From Dromaius novaehollandiae (Eukaryota > Chordata > Aves > Casuariiformes > Dromaiidae): DNA of 64,000 nt. Under the pieces are notes generated by a model. It did not search any database. It was given only the letters and a program-made list of their open reading frames with translations, and was not told the origin of the DNA. The DNA is taken from contig NC_088099.1 of NCBI RefSeq assembly GCF_036370855.1, forward strand, positions 150,245,517 through 150,309,516, written 5' to 3'. Every line of letters begins with the position of its first letter. Position 1 is the first letter of the stretch. Shown here piece by piece: positions 21,661-35,805 of the stretch. The translations under genes were made by a program, and so were the position numbers.

Positions 21661-24600
21661 CTCGTGCTTAGGGTGTGACTGCCACTCTGGGTCTGTCACA
21701 CTTGGCAGCCCCTCACCGGCCTTTCAAGGCTCGAGTGGCAGGAGAGGCATGCGGGGCTGGAATTGCCTCCTGGGGAGTTAACCTGCCCGCAAACAACAGG
21801 AGCGAGCCAGATGGGAATGCAACACCCCAGCAAGAGAGAGCCTGCAATATTTTCCCCTCTTTATGTTCAGCATGGCTGTTTTGAAGCTGAGTTTGGATGA
21901 GCTCCCAGCACAAACAAGCTACAGAGCTCTGTCTCACTGGTTTCATAGATAACCTGAATTCCCATATTAACAACTCCTAAAGGCACAATGTTGGTCTAGA
22001 AGGATATCTCTTCATCTCCAAAACCATGCCATTATGTAAAGCTAGCCTCTAACAGTTCCAGAGAAGACCATACCTTGTTATTACATCAAATTCAGATCTG
22101 ATTTTGTTGAGCTGAATCTCATTTATTCAGGGAGCTTTACATCAAGTTGAGCGCACAACTGCACACATCTGCTAGCTTGCTGTTCGTCCCACAGGTGATT
22201 CACACACGTGGGCATACAGAGCCTGAACCCACACTGTGAGGCCAAACGCCGATGTACTGTTCTTTACAACTGTTTAGTCTGCTGGCACCCAGTGGAAAGG
22301 AGCATGGATGAGGCATAACTGGTGGAAATTCAGACTGGATCTGTCATAGGATATGTCTATGTGTGGAGAGAAATCAGAACAGAGGGTGGATATTTCATCT
22401 CCGAGCAAAAGCAAGCATTTGTCATATTAGGCAGCTTACAAATCAATACTTCAGTCAGGAAAACAGCCGTTTTTCAGGTGATGGAGAAGCAGGAATCACT
22501 GTGGCTCCGATAGCTGGCTTTCTCTCTCTATCTCTACGTAGTCAAAGCTTCTTTCAAACAGTAGCTTCACCACAATCTCCCATGCCTTTATCACTCCATT
22601 TTATGGCTACTACAATCAAATCTACCTCGAGCTAAATGCTACCTCAAACTACATACCTCAAGCTGGGTAATAACTCGAGCTGAATGTTTGGGAGACTGCC
22701 AAGAGGCATTGTGAGCCATGAAGATTTCCAACAGAGTTGCAGCAGAGTTGCTCAAATGCTCCATGCTCCCCCGTCAGCACTGGAAAGTAGCATGGAAACA
22801 GATCCACAGCTCCAAGACTCCAAAAGTTGTACCCCATCTATTGGTGGGGTACAGGGAAAAGGTTCAGAAGCTGCAGTGTACAGATCATAGGATCACTCTG
22901 GCCATGCTTTATATCCCACAACCAGCTGGAGAACAAGGGTTCCACTTCTAGCTTACTTCTATTGCTATGCTAATAAATAACTAAATTTGGACTTTGTTTA
23001 GGGTAGCTACAATGGCTTCTTGGAAGCTACTTGTTTAGTAAACCGTCTCATCTATATACACCCTCTCTTCTTCCTGCTTTGAAGTAAATCATCAGTAGAA
23101 GACATTTTCCTCAAATGATGCTTATCACATGAAAGGTGTGTGAGACTTTGTGGACAAATGGCCTGATGCCCATCCGAGGATGACCAGGCAGAACAAGACA
23201 CAGAGCAGACCCCCAAAAAGCCCCTAGAAGAACCCCTAGAAATATCAGATCATAGGTATGTGCTGATTTTTATATTTAGCAGTAGCATAGATATTAAATC
23301 CTATTCACAACTAGACTGGCACACAAATCATTTGCCAAAACAAAGCAGCACATGAATTGAAGTGTTCTTGTAAACATACAAAACCTGTAAAAATAAGCCC
23401 TGCTACTCCAGCTGTGACTCCGTCCCTTATGTCTGCAGGTATTTTCCACCTCACTTGCTGACTGCGAACATGAGTGAAAGTCCGTTAAGGAACTTTTCAC
23501 CAAACTAAACTTATAAAGGTTTTACATTGTGTCTTTATATATAAAAATGTGTATCTTATCAGATTGAAACTCATGCAACCACAGAGGTACCTTTTGTCAC
23601 CTTTAAAGATACAAAGATATGGTCATTGTAAAAGTGTCCTTTATAAAATTTAGTTCCTCATATCTTATCTAGACAGAATTAAATTAAGAAAATAATATGA
23701 AATGGTTTAGAAATGATGAAAAATTACACCTTTTTCTTTTAAAATAGAACTCTTTTAAACAAAAGAAAATACGATCTTTTACTCTGTCATCAATCAAATG
23801 AATAATGTCACATTTGTTTGTACAGACAGGCATATAAAATTGACACCTGTTGCAATTTTGATTCAGAAAGCTTACATATTAATCCTTGGGAAATGGTTTC
23901 TACCTCATCTTGTTAGACAGAAACATTTATGAGCTCATGAAATTCTAATTGGAGCAGCTTATTTTCTGTCTGTATTAACAGGCAGTTTTAGTAGGCTTGT
24001 TTATTGAAGGCTCAGAGGGACATTTAATCAACTTCATATATACAAAGAATACTTACTGTAGCCATTTATGGAGGTAATGACATGATTTGTATTACACAGA
24101 AAAAGATGCAAGCCAGTTCTTTCACTGATATTTCAATTCTTTGTTCTGAATGAGAATTTGCACAGTCTTCTCTACTAAGAAGTCCCACAACTACAGCAAA
24201 AGTCTTCATAATTTGGTTTTCCAGTGAGCTTTACCTGATTCTGTTGGACACGCAGAGGAAGCTCTTTGTCAGCTTCTGCACATTGCAACTTCTAGGCACT
24301 GATTTACATACAAGTGACAAATGCTAGGATCAGCACTGTAATTACTTGGAGTCAGCCCCAGACACTGAGTCATATCACAGTATTTCCCTGGCTTTTTGTT
24401 GTTATTCTTTTGCTTTTGCTTTCATCATCAAAGGTAGAGCAAAGGTAGAAAATGTAGTACCTGCACTGAAAGATAATCACAATAAAATGATTTTTGCATC
24501 CCTTAGCTTCTTCATATTTAACTTTTTTTCCTGATACTGGCTCAAAAATTCATTATCATCTAACTTTCATAACATCTCTTTCTCTAGGAAGTAAATACTT

Positions 24601-27600
24601 CTGTCATGAAAAAGCCATTATACTTAAGAAATGCCCAGAATTTTAAACATTTGAGAAGAACACAGTTATCGAGTACATTCGCAGCTGCATTGAAATGCTT
24701 TGTTTATTTTTCTAAACCTCTGACATACTTAGAAAGTCAACATGCATCTGAAATAGCAAAGGCGAGAGCATAACAAGATCAGTTTAGGTCATTTGTGGAA
24801 AACATAAAGTTTTCTGCCTACCCAGCTGCAAAACTACTCACTCACAATACTGCAGTTTCCTACTAATAAAATGTCTTCCAGTATCCTCTGAAAAGAATAT
24901 TATACCCATTGTTCAGGTGGAGAATTGAGGTACAGAATTTGTAGGCTGGCACTCATAAAAGTAGTCCTACCTCTCTTACATGCTTTTTAAAATCCTGTCT
25001 GAAGTTGTTTATCTGTGAGTACGTAAGAGTGCAAAACAGCAGGGAATCCAGGGTGAGTCCTCCTTAATCTGTGCCTTAATCAGGAGGTTACTGTCCCTTG
25101 AGAACGTAATGCCGTAATACTCGGTCCAAGAACTGTAGGAGCTCATGGAGCTCATAACAAACTGACATCTGTTTCATCAGAAAGATAAAGATTTGAGAAT
25201 TCAGAGAAACAAAAGTAAGAGGAAAAAAGTGAATGCAATCAGACTGACCGAAGAGAGTGGCAGATTTCAGCAGCATCGCTAATGGCTGGGTCTAAAAAGC
25301 ATTAGTAAAGTCTGTGATTTTACTTGCGGAAGGAAAACTGTGCATTTGTTCCAATTGTTCTGATTTTGTTCTTAAAGGTAGAAGTGATCTGAGTGTCAAC
25401 TGGAGATTGCTAGGTGAAGCACAGGCTGAATAAATACTAAACCTGGCTTCTCTTAAACTGTGTTTATAGAAAGGTTCTGTAATACAGCACAAGCAGTGAG
25501 ATTACAGGTAAATCTCAGTTACTTTACTGCACTCTATTTTTTAGTCGGGACTTAACTCAGTAGAAAGCAAGTGGCATAAAATGGAAAGGGATTTAATTAA
25601 AGAATGCTGCTGATGTATTAGCTTTGAAAGATGGCTGACAGCTTCCTATCACTGCTGTATCTGTAAATACATATGAAATAGTAGTAGAATCCAATCACAG
25701 CAGAAGTAAAACAGCAGTCTTCATGATAAACTGCTTCTCTTTTACACTAATAAAATCACCTATGCAAAACATCACACATGCGTGTTACCAAAGACAAATA
25801 TGGTGGGATAAACGTGGACAAAACACTAGTTGCAGACACACTCTTGTCTGAAGCTGGTACCCAATCACAGGATCACAGTTTTTTTCCAGAGCTTTTCAGA
25901 AGTCAAACGTGGTCCTGTCAGATACATAACTAGTAAGGTACTATTCATCCAAAAGAGATTTTGCAAATTTGTCACCTAAAGGAAATATTGAAACAAAGAG
26001 GCAAGTGCTAATTAATGTGCTAGATGTGGGACACTTTCTGTTGGATGTGCAATTCAGACGCAGTGTTTGTCTCTGCCAAGTAAACAACAGGCACAATCTT
26101 GCTCATCCCACTCATGAAAATAACTTAACTGAAATCAAAGACACTATCTTTGAGTAAGGAAAGGAGGCATAAGCAGAGCCTGGAAAATGGCTGAGAACCG
26201 TGGCTTTACCTGGGGCACACAAAGTACATATGGAAAAATGATGCATGGAAAAATGGCTTACAGCAGCTTTGGACTCCTCCAGTCATGGCTAGCTTGGCCA
26301 ATACCTTGACATATCTAGAGCAACCAAAGTGCTGCTCCACCTCAGTAGGCCAATTTCCAGCAGTCTCCAGAGGCCGACATGACAGCTAAGAATGGCTGCC
26401 TGCAAGGGGACACAGAAGTAAATATACCAGCAGAATGTAATTCAAGAATTCCCCTGCTCAGAGTTAAGCTTCCCAGGTTCCACCGTGCTTAGGGCTATTT
26501 CACATGGGTGATTTCATACACGGGGCTTTACCAGAGCACACAACGTGCCCAGAATGAGCACACTGTTAAATGAGCAAGAGTATTTACTCAGTCCTTATGG
26601 CCAATCTAAATATAAAATATATTCCACTATATTTAATAGCTTGTGGAAGAAAACAATACAGCAGAAAGGAATCTGATAATACAAAATATGGAAGGGGCAG
26701 CAATATTTTTTGACATATTGCACATTGCATTCCAGGCAGTGCAAGAAAGGCATGTCACACTGCTTTTGATTGAGGGATGCCATGGTGGCATGCCACAGCC
26801 AAAAAGCCAAATTGTCATATGTCTTCCAGTCCACTGAGATGCATGCCACGCTATGGAAAACATTGTAGGCATGAATGGAAACCCCCATTAACAGCCAAAT
26901 CTTTGTTGGAAGATCTGCCAAAGGAGAAAGAGAAGCATATTGGGTCAGTTTTGTTGTTTTTATACAACATGAGTTATTTAGCTACATTTACTTAATTTAA
27001 TGAAGAGCAGAATCTAGCACATCTAGACAAACATTAGGCAGACTTTTAAGGGACATTCCTATTTCAGAAAGCATATAGTTCAGCAATATATCTTCAGTTC
27101 TGTCTCTAGCAGCTCACTTGCAAAATCCCGTCCTGCTCCTGCTATAGTGCAGAACCTACATTGCCATTTGCAAAGCTTATATTTAGTTCATGAGAGACGG
27201 TAAGCATGAAAACAGTAAAAGAGAGTTCAGATTTAGCATAGTAAACTGAAAGATAAACAAGCTTTCTTTTTGGCAGTCTATTAAAATGAACATTGACTTA
27301 AAAGAGTATCAGTAGCAAAAAAATCTAGTAAATTTATTAAGTATCACATATAGATCTGGCAGAACAAAAATATACTGCCTGTGTAAGACACATTGTCCAG
27401 ATCTGACAAACTGCATAAACTCTGCAGGAAGATGACTCTCCTAGTTTTCCCACAGGAATTTGCTTGTATGGCATTCACACTGAAATCCAAATCTGAGCTG
27501 GGCTGTCTACTTTTATACACACTGGCACAGTCTTACTTGAAATAATCCAAGTATGAGAATCTGACCTATACTGTTTGCTTTTATAAGCTCTGGACGTGTC

Positions 27601-30600
27601 CATTTGAAAATTTCAGCAGATTGGCAACTCTTCTATATCAAGGTAGAACTTTATGTATGACCTTCATCTTGAATGGCAGTAACATCCACCTGAGAGCAGT
27701 CCTAACCAAACCACAGAAATGTTAAGATGAAGCTAGGAGAGTTAATAAGATCTGGACTCAGAGCTTTGCATAAGACACCTCAATGATATATGTAGAATAC
27801 GTAATGATGCAGAAAATCAGAATTACTTCATATGTTCTTTTTCAGTAAGACTCATCTTCCTAAAAGAGCATTTTGTAAGAAAATCACTAGATGTGTTTCC
27901 AGCCCTTGAAATATGCCCTCTGCAGGCAGAAGAGATTTTGGCCCTTAATCATCTTCCAAAAATCCCTGGAGAGATGCATGTCTCCCAAAGCCCTGAGAAA
28001 ATCATTCCTTTTGAATCCATCTCATTTGTGCACTTCTAAAGATCGGAGCCCAGCGTCCCATTTCTATTAACACTTGTGGTTCTATTCCCTTTAATGAAGT
28101 CAAGATTTTACTCTGAGACTGCAAAACAACTTTGAAACTTTGAAAGTATCATCTCTAGGTCAGAAGAGGATAACTTGATGTATAGAAGTATAAACATTAT
28201 ATAAGGCAAGTGTAAGGAGTGTATAGTTGTAAAGGAGTCAGTATAAGAAGCCTCATCTGTGTCAAATACAGAAATTTCAGCAACACATAAAGAACATCAG
28301 GTATTACCAGAAGAGAGGAAACAGAGAATGAAAAGTCTTCAGAGACTGAGAACAGTTTAGGAAATAGTAGTGCATAAAAAGATCATTTTGACAAACCTCA
28401 CAGAAATGGACTAAAAGAATGATGTGCAAGTGATCCTAGGACATAGCTTGTAAAAATCTAATAGAAGATTCAGTAATAGAGCAGTACATAATTTTGCAGT
28501 TGGAAATATGTTACAGGTTTATGAGCAAAATTGCCAGATTCCATTCTCTATATTTTAAGTCTCCATTTCTGTTAATTTATACTGATGCATATGCATGGTC
28601 TCCTGTACTGTATTCAGCTTTTTTTAGTATGACCCCTTACAAGCTTGGGCTATGGATTCTGCAACACATCCACACTTTAAAGTTGCTGTTGTAACGAACT
28701 GAAATGCTGTTGATCTGACAGTTCAGCATGTACAGCAGTCTGTCTAGCACAAAAGACTTTGCTAGTTTCTCTCCTCCATTCCTACCCTTCTATGTCTTTC
28801 TGTTCCTCAGCCTCTTTCTTCAGTTTGCATTAACTTTCTCCATGGTGTTACTCTCCATTCTCTACAAATGTGTCACTTGCCCAATCCAGCTCTACATTAT
28901 AGATTTTGAAAAAATCTTTTCTCCTGAGTTGATTCCAAGACTTCATGACTAGTTTTGATGATAGATGGCAGTATATTTTATGTGATTGAACCACAGGCTG
29001 CTATTCAAACCTCATGGTCATTTTAGTGCACTACCCACATACCAACATTAGTGCAGAAGTACAGAAATACGTCTGAAATACAGAGCCAAAGCACTCAGAA
29101 CCTTTCAGAACTAAGTTCTTAACTCCTGACCTGAAAGATGTTTCAGTGCTACCTGTAAAAGCAGTAAAAATATCAGTATACCTTTTGGATACTTTAGTGG
29201 AAAAGTTTTTATTTGTAAAACTTGTATGTCATTGTGGAACTGTTCTAGGCAAGGACAGAATATGTTCTGGCACAAACACCACACATCTTCCTAACCTGTC
29301 TGCAGAGAATACTGCAAAGGACCTTGCTGCGATAAGTTAGGAATAAGGAAATCTATGCTTCATGCTCACAGGGATGATAGTGACTACTGTTACTTTTTTG
29401 GAAACAGTAACAGCATCATTCCAAGGAGTGATGCTGAGCCGTGCCCTCTGGTATTAACTTCTGCTTCTGCAACTAAGATGATGGTCATGGTTTATAATCT
29501 ACACATAAACAGCTCAGTAATAGTGACAACTTGTAGAGTTATAATCCACAAGTAGCATGCTAGGTGGAAGGAGCAGCAGACTGTACATTGTCAGCAACTT
29601 GAAATTTATGCTTATATTTTTCTCAGCTTGCTTCCCTGAGGAAGGAGCTAGCTATCTGTCTAGCTAGTTTCACTGTTCATTCTTCTTCTGTGTGCCTCTG
29701 ACTGGGCACTTTCCCAATCTTAGCTACGTGCTTTTTCAAAGGTACTCTGCAGAAATTATAGCAAAATATTCTAAGGCATTAGACATGGAAAATATTTTTC
29801 TAACCTTGCATCACTATACCTTTCCTGACAGAGACAATGAACCCCGTGTTTCAATTATAGATCTTACACACACAACTGGGCAACAAGCCAACAATTTTCA
29901 TCTGTGTGTTCCAGACCAGTAGCATTTGTTTAGCAATAAATTCAGAGATGCTGTAGGTTATGATGCAGTTGTGACTGGGAAAATGCATGCCATGATTAAG
30001 ATCTTTCTCAAAATAGTTTAATTCAATTAATCACTTTCCAGTTAAACTCGAGAGACTAAAAACTAACAAAATGTGATAAAATTAGGAATTTCTGGTGAGA
30101 GATCAAGAAGGGAGCATATGCTATTCTTTGTCTTCCAGTTCGGCAGCAATGTTGACATAAAGTTGTAGCACAGCATAAAATGAGAGGTGGACGTTATGGA
30201 AGAGAACATTATGGTCATGTAATGTATGTCTTTCCCCTCTCACCTGGAATGTTTAGCACTAATTTGGGAAAAGCAACAGAAAAGTGCAAGACAAATCATG
30301 ACTTTCTGAAGAGATTAGGCCTAGATGACTTATCCACCTCCAACTTGTGTCATTTTATCATTTGAAAGTATTAGACTGCAAAGGTGGAGCCAATCTACAT
30401 GTGGACATCTTCATTTTCTGGTAACAAATTTACACGCATAAAAACACATACACTTGCATAACCAAAATATGTGTGTGAATATGTAGAAGGTACTTCTTAA
30501 TACTAAATCCTGAGTAATGAAAAATATAAAATCTGGAGTAAATGTTAGTAGTATTAGCCAAATTCTCTGAATTAATAATGTCACAAGCCAGTTGCTAAAC

Positions 30601-33600
30601 AGAAAATTAAAGAAAAAAAAGGTTAAGAAAAGAGGTGTTTGCGTTAACATGATTTTTAAATTCAATGTTATCAATGGCATCATTTTCACTATTTAGTTTC
30701 TTTAAAATTTTTTAAATAAATTCAGTTTGAATATATGTTGTTATTTGAAAATGAAAATGAATGTGTCAGAACAAAATGTTTTACTTTCTAGTATTTTTTC
30801 CATTTATTTTAGTGGTACCTATCACCAGATTCAGTTCAAACACACTGATCAGCAACTGCAGAAATTATTTGCATGAAAAATTTTGCTCAGCCCCATTCTC
30901 AAGTTTAGGACTACAAACCGTAGGGAACTGTATGAGATTCCAGATAGATCTGTCATTCTGTGTACACCAAATGCAAGGTCAGCGAACTCCAAGTATCTGC
31001 AGCTGAAGGTTACATCTGTATTGCAAGATGTCTAAGATCAGGCTCAATTTTTACCCAAATCATCCCATCACCCCTAGAGTCTCTGTAATAATTTCCAATG
31101 GGTATGTTCATGTTCTGCATATGGGATAACCTCAGCTAAATAGACAGTCTACCGTGGTAATAGAGTTCCAGAGTTCAAATCTCAAACCTCTTCCAGTGAA
31201 AGACAGATGACACCTATAGCTCTCCTGAGCTGCCCAGGGCTGCTGGCAGAGACTGCCAGCTAATTGCTGCTGACTCAGATCAAAGACGTTCTCAGCGCGC
31301 AGCTAGCTACCAGGAGAAAGTATGCATCTCAATAAAGACCTGAAAGGGATCCTGCAAATTCTGCTGTTTTGGCTACCGAAGTAAGAACGTTCACCACTAA
31401 GGTTACTCAGCTAAGCACTTGCAGGGCTACGTCAAGCTATCAGTTACATGGAAAGGCAAAGTATGAAACCCAGAGATCAGGTCACTCCTCCAAGGAGCTG
31501 AGCAGTACCGCAGCTCACCAGTCACAGGCTCCTCCTCTGACAGCCCCGTTCTTCCACGAGGAGGTTTCTCCAGAAAGCAAGAAGGAAAGCACGTCTCAAG
31601 GAGGGCTCCTTGCACGTGACACTGAACCTGCGGGAAACCTTAGGCAATCAGCTCAGGACACCCTAGGGAATACGCGTGTGAAGTCATGGGTGAGCTCACA
31701 CGGGTGGACGGGTACTAGCGGGAGCTTCCCCCAGAGAGCACTACCTGCTGTGTGCGCTGTCATTCAAAGTGTGTGTGGTGGTGGTGGCGGCGAACTGACA
31801 CGATTTCTTGATGGGTGGCAAAATAATTTGCAGTGAAGAGTTTCCTCAGCTCCTCAAGGTCTGATTAAATTTGTTTATGGTGGAATGACAGCTAAGGTTG
31901 CTCTTCGCCCTTCTCTATTCTAATTTTAATATGGTCACCAAGCATGGAAAAATGTAAGATAAGAAAATTTCTAGGAGTCTCGTAATATTTCTTTATCAGT
32001 TCTACACACAATTGCACTGCCATTTGTTCCTCAGATGCATTTCTTTTAATAACTTGTCATCCACTTTCACCACATAAAAGTATTTTATTCTTAAATTACA
32101 GTTTGTAAAAACAGCAAAATAAATAAAAGGAATGGAGCTTCTCTTGAGAACTGTGTGTCCTCCTGACTGGACAAATTCTGTCGGTGATCTATCAGTATGG
32201 AAAGTGCCAGGAATCTGTTCTGTTTTTGCAAGCTCCTTTCCAAAGAAACCTCCCTTGAGGTAGACAGAAGATATTCTTTTTTTAGGTCAGAGATCCTATT
32301 GCATGATTAGTGTTTCTGCAGAGTCAAATCATTGCATTGGGAAGAGTGGGGGTGGCAATATTTTATCTTTATAAATAAGTTTATTTTTACTTAATGATTT
32401 TAGTAGAACTCCAGACTTCCTTGTGCTCAAACATGAAAAAGATTTAAGTAATCACTTGCCACCATCTGAGCATCCAGTGCATTGTTCTCAAGTTTTTATT
32501 TCTAATTTTATGAGTTTAAAAAAGGTCCATGTTTAACCACTTTTTGTCTTCAAGTATAAAAAAACCCCTGTAATTACGACAAAACATTATATTCAAATAC
32601 AGCAAAATAACAATCTACCCAAACCACACAAATAAATACAAAGAATTCCATTTAAATTGCTGGATACATTATCCATGAAATCAGCTAACCCTTATCCAAC
32701 ACAATTTCCAAAATTAATCAGGGTTTAAGCCATTTCCATGTGGACTAGTAGTGCCTTAAAAAAAATACAGTATCTTAAGTATCTTTTTAACATCAATATA
32801 TTTCACAACATTTCACTGTGTACAGGACATCATCTTTATTGAGCCCTGCCAAATCTACCAGCTTTGACAGTAGTCTACTGCTTTTGATAATAATATATAG
32901 CCTTCATGCTTTGTGTGGTGAACTGCTAAGCTGATGTCTAATAACATTCACTATTAAGCACCCTAAAATTCAAGACAGTGGAAATTCTGGAAATTCGATA
33001 TACACACAATGTACTACCATTCTGCAAACATTTACTTGTCTATTATACTTGACATTTGGACGTGCATGTAGAGATCAGCAGTGCCGTATGTGTGCAGCAG
33101 TTTGACTTGTGGCATATGCAATGTGCAGAGGAGCTTTAGACTAGCAGCAGACCCACTGGAGTTTTGTTTTATCTTTGGTGGTTTTTTGTTTTGGTTTGGT
33201 TTTAGGAGTGACAACTTATTAAAATCCTCATACATGGAATGGCATGTGGAACTATTAATTGTCTTTGTCTCCTTATCCTGCTTTTGAAGGGTTTTCTAAT
33301 TGCACAGTCAGCTAAGGAGTCTGTTGGTGTTGTCAGTCCTCTCAATATGAAAGTAGCTCAAGTTGTGGTTCAGGATGCCCAAAGACACATACCAAGTGTT
33401 TCTCCATCAGAAGTTCATATTTTAAGAGTCATGCCTATATGCACAACTTGATTGCAGGAGTGTTCCTAAACATGAGTCATTTGGTATTATGAATATTTTC
33501 TTGCTTTTTCAGATAAAAGAAGCATTGACACAAATTGATGTTTCTCCTTTGCAAATTGCCATTTTAGCACTGGCGACTCAGTTGAGGCAAGTTATGTTCC

Positions 33601-35714
33601 CCTTCTTAGCATGCCTGAATAACCTCCAGTAGTGGGGCTGGATCATATATCAAAATCTGGAAACATTTTACAAAGATCTGGATGGAAATACTACAAACTA
33701 TGAGATCCAGTGCCTTTAAAAGGAAAAAAAAAATCCATTGATGCACAGCAAGAACCAAACAGCCGGCTCTGAACACTCCCAGCGCTTGCAGCACTCACCT
33801 CTCTTTCAAGTAACATGGGAAGCCGGCTCCCCCCAGTGGAAGATGGACACTGAACAGTGGAACAGCTGTGCAATGGGACTTCAGACATTTATAATTGCAC
33901 AAATATCTTCTAATAAATCATCCTACAGCATAAATCACTTCCTATTCTGTTTCTCCTATGATCAAACTTAAAATGCTTATTAAAAACAGTTGCTATCAAA
34001 GATTATTTTGAGAAAATAAAGGATGTGATTAAAAACAGAATATCTCATAATTCCAGAATAGTCTTTTTTCAGACCCAGTTACTATAGGTGCTGTAAAACA
34101 GCTACTTTAGCTGGATCACATCAAATATGCCTAACATCTGTCATCTAAACAGATCATGAAGTCTTAGCCTTGACTTAAGAAGACTAAGATTTGCTATTAT
34201 TAAGATTTGCTTAGACAGTCACTTGGATATTCATCAAATCTTTTCTTCATATAGCCTAATAATTAAAGCTTTTGCTTGTTTAGTATGATGAGGAAGAAAA
34301 TAGTAGTTAGATGGAGCAGTGATATACTGTCATAATGACAAATCTGTGCTGTGGAGGACAAGATGTAGGCAAGATGCTCTCAAACTGTTCCCTGTCCCCA
34401 AAACTAGCAAAAAGGACTGCTGCTAGGTAGGAAAGCCATCTAGTGCACAGACCCAGCCAAGCCTAGCATTTAGGAATATGCAGAACTCTAAGTTTATAAT
34501 CAGCTCTTTTGATTGCAGTCGACTCCTCACAATACCTGTCAACAGCAGAAGCCAAGGCAGCACTTTGCTGGTCCTTTGTGAGGGCAAAAATCTCCCATAT
34601 CCCTTTGCCCATCCTCTATCAGGGTCTGAACAGTTGTGTAGCTGTGTCCTTTGAAAACTTTCGGGGACAGAGAATGTGATCCTTGCAGAAGGGACAATGT
34701 CATTCTTCATCAGATTATTATGTTGTTACCATGAATATTTGTAAATAATCAGTAAAACAGTAATGAGAACACTTCTGAGAAGAGTATGTTTTCTTTTAAG
34801 AGGAAAGGGATCCTGTTTTCTTCAGCAATACAACTACTTTCTTAATAATTTACAACACAGGTTACAGATTAAAAAAGTGTCATCTCTAGACATGTAGATC
34901 AAATTAACATAAATTGATGACAATTAATTGTGATGTGATTACTATATTCCAATATAATAGGTAAACAGTCCTTCAGAAATCAGGGCATCATTAAAGGAAA
35001 AGTATCCATTGCAGTAAACTTACAAGACTGTCCTAAAATAATGGCAGATGAGACTGTGTTTGTAAGATTAGTTTCCCTGTCTGCACTTACTACATGACAC
35101 TTGATCTCACTACGGTATTGCACTTTGGAATGGAAAAAACCCAACAGTTTAGATAGGCTTTTAGGAAGCATTAGCTAATTATAGCTGTTATAATCCCCTT
35201 CATTTAGAACTAGTCTCTTGTTGTAATAGTTGAAATTATCTCTGTCTTGCAACATCCACACAGTTACCTGCTGGATACCCTATTTTTCCTACAAATATGC
35301 CTCTCTGAAGTCTAAATTCTATTAGCTTATCTTAAGGAAAGTTATACATTCTGGACTGTTTGCTGTTTTACTTTATTCACAGGATTGATTCCACCACAGA
35401 TACAAATTCAGAGAGCAACCATTTATCCACACAATTTGTTTATGTATATGTCTTAATCCAAATGTTATGAAATATAAAAATCATTGCACAGCAATGTTCC
35501 AAGTTCTGTAGACAATGCCTACATCTCATCCTTCTTATCCTTTAACTCTCAGTGTATTCCCTATACACCTTTTTAATTCCTATATCTGATCACAGAAGAA
35601 AAACAAAAAAATAATCAGTTTGTTGAAACTTAATATAATTCTTGCCTAACATTGCAATATTTTTTGCAGGAAAATATTTTGTAACATTTCAGACAAAACT
35701 TCAATTATGGGACC
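21661..35714. other. intergenic DNA between CA3 and the CA1-like pseudogene, left part
   Basis: No gene is supported. Noted items are a four-fold ACCTCRARCT motif (22624-22681), a short direct repeat of TGGAAAAATG near 26228, a near-palindrome ATGCCATGGTGGCAT (26777-26791), a 155-codon open frame (31369-31836) in locally GC-richer sequence, and an exon-like open segment at 33513-33590. Confidence 0.55.
22624..22681 (+). repeat. four spaced copies of ACCTCRARCT
   Basis: Copies at 22624, 22641, 22655 and 22672 (the last begins AAC), spaced 17, 14 and 17 bases. Possibly a degenerate minisatellite or clustered binding sites. Confidence 0.6.
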
Positions 35715-35805
35715 ATAGAAAAATCCAGGTTGGAAGGGACCTTTCAGGTTGGAAGGGACCTCAGGGAATCATCTAGTCCAAGCTCCTGCACAAGTAGCTA
35801 CCCCA
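35715..35805 (-). mobile_element. CR1 LINE 3'-end fragment with internal duplication
   Basis: The plus strand carries GGTTGGAAGGGACCT followed by ATCATCTAGTCCAA, the reverse complement of the well-known avian CR1 3' end. The GGTTGGAAGGGACCT part is duplicated in tandem with a 19-base period (35726 and 35745). The element is severely 5'-truncated. Ends are approximate. Confidence 0.85.

Noticed and set aside
21210-21884. Several overlapping GC-rich open frames upstream of CA3
   Set aside because: They overlap on both strands, are rich in Arg, Pro and Gly, and lie in the CpG island. Stop codons are rare there by composition. No family resemblance.
31150-31190. B-box-like AGTTCAAATCT considered as a tRNA gene
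   Set aside because: No A box at the right distance, and no cloverleaf can be folded from the flanks.
33825-33880. Minus-strand HWG-like motif resembling carbonic anhydrase exon 3
   Set aside because: Only three or four residues match (IFHWGE). The flanking residues do not fit the family, there is a nearby stop, and no splice sites sit at the expected distance.
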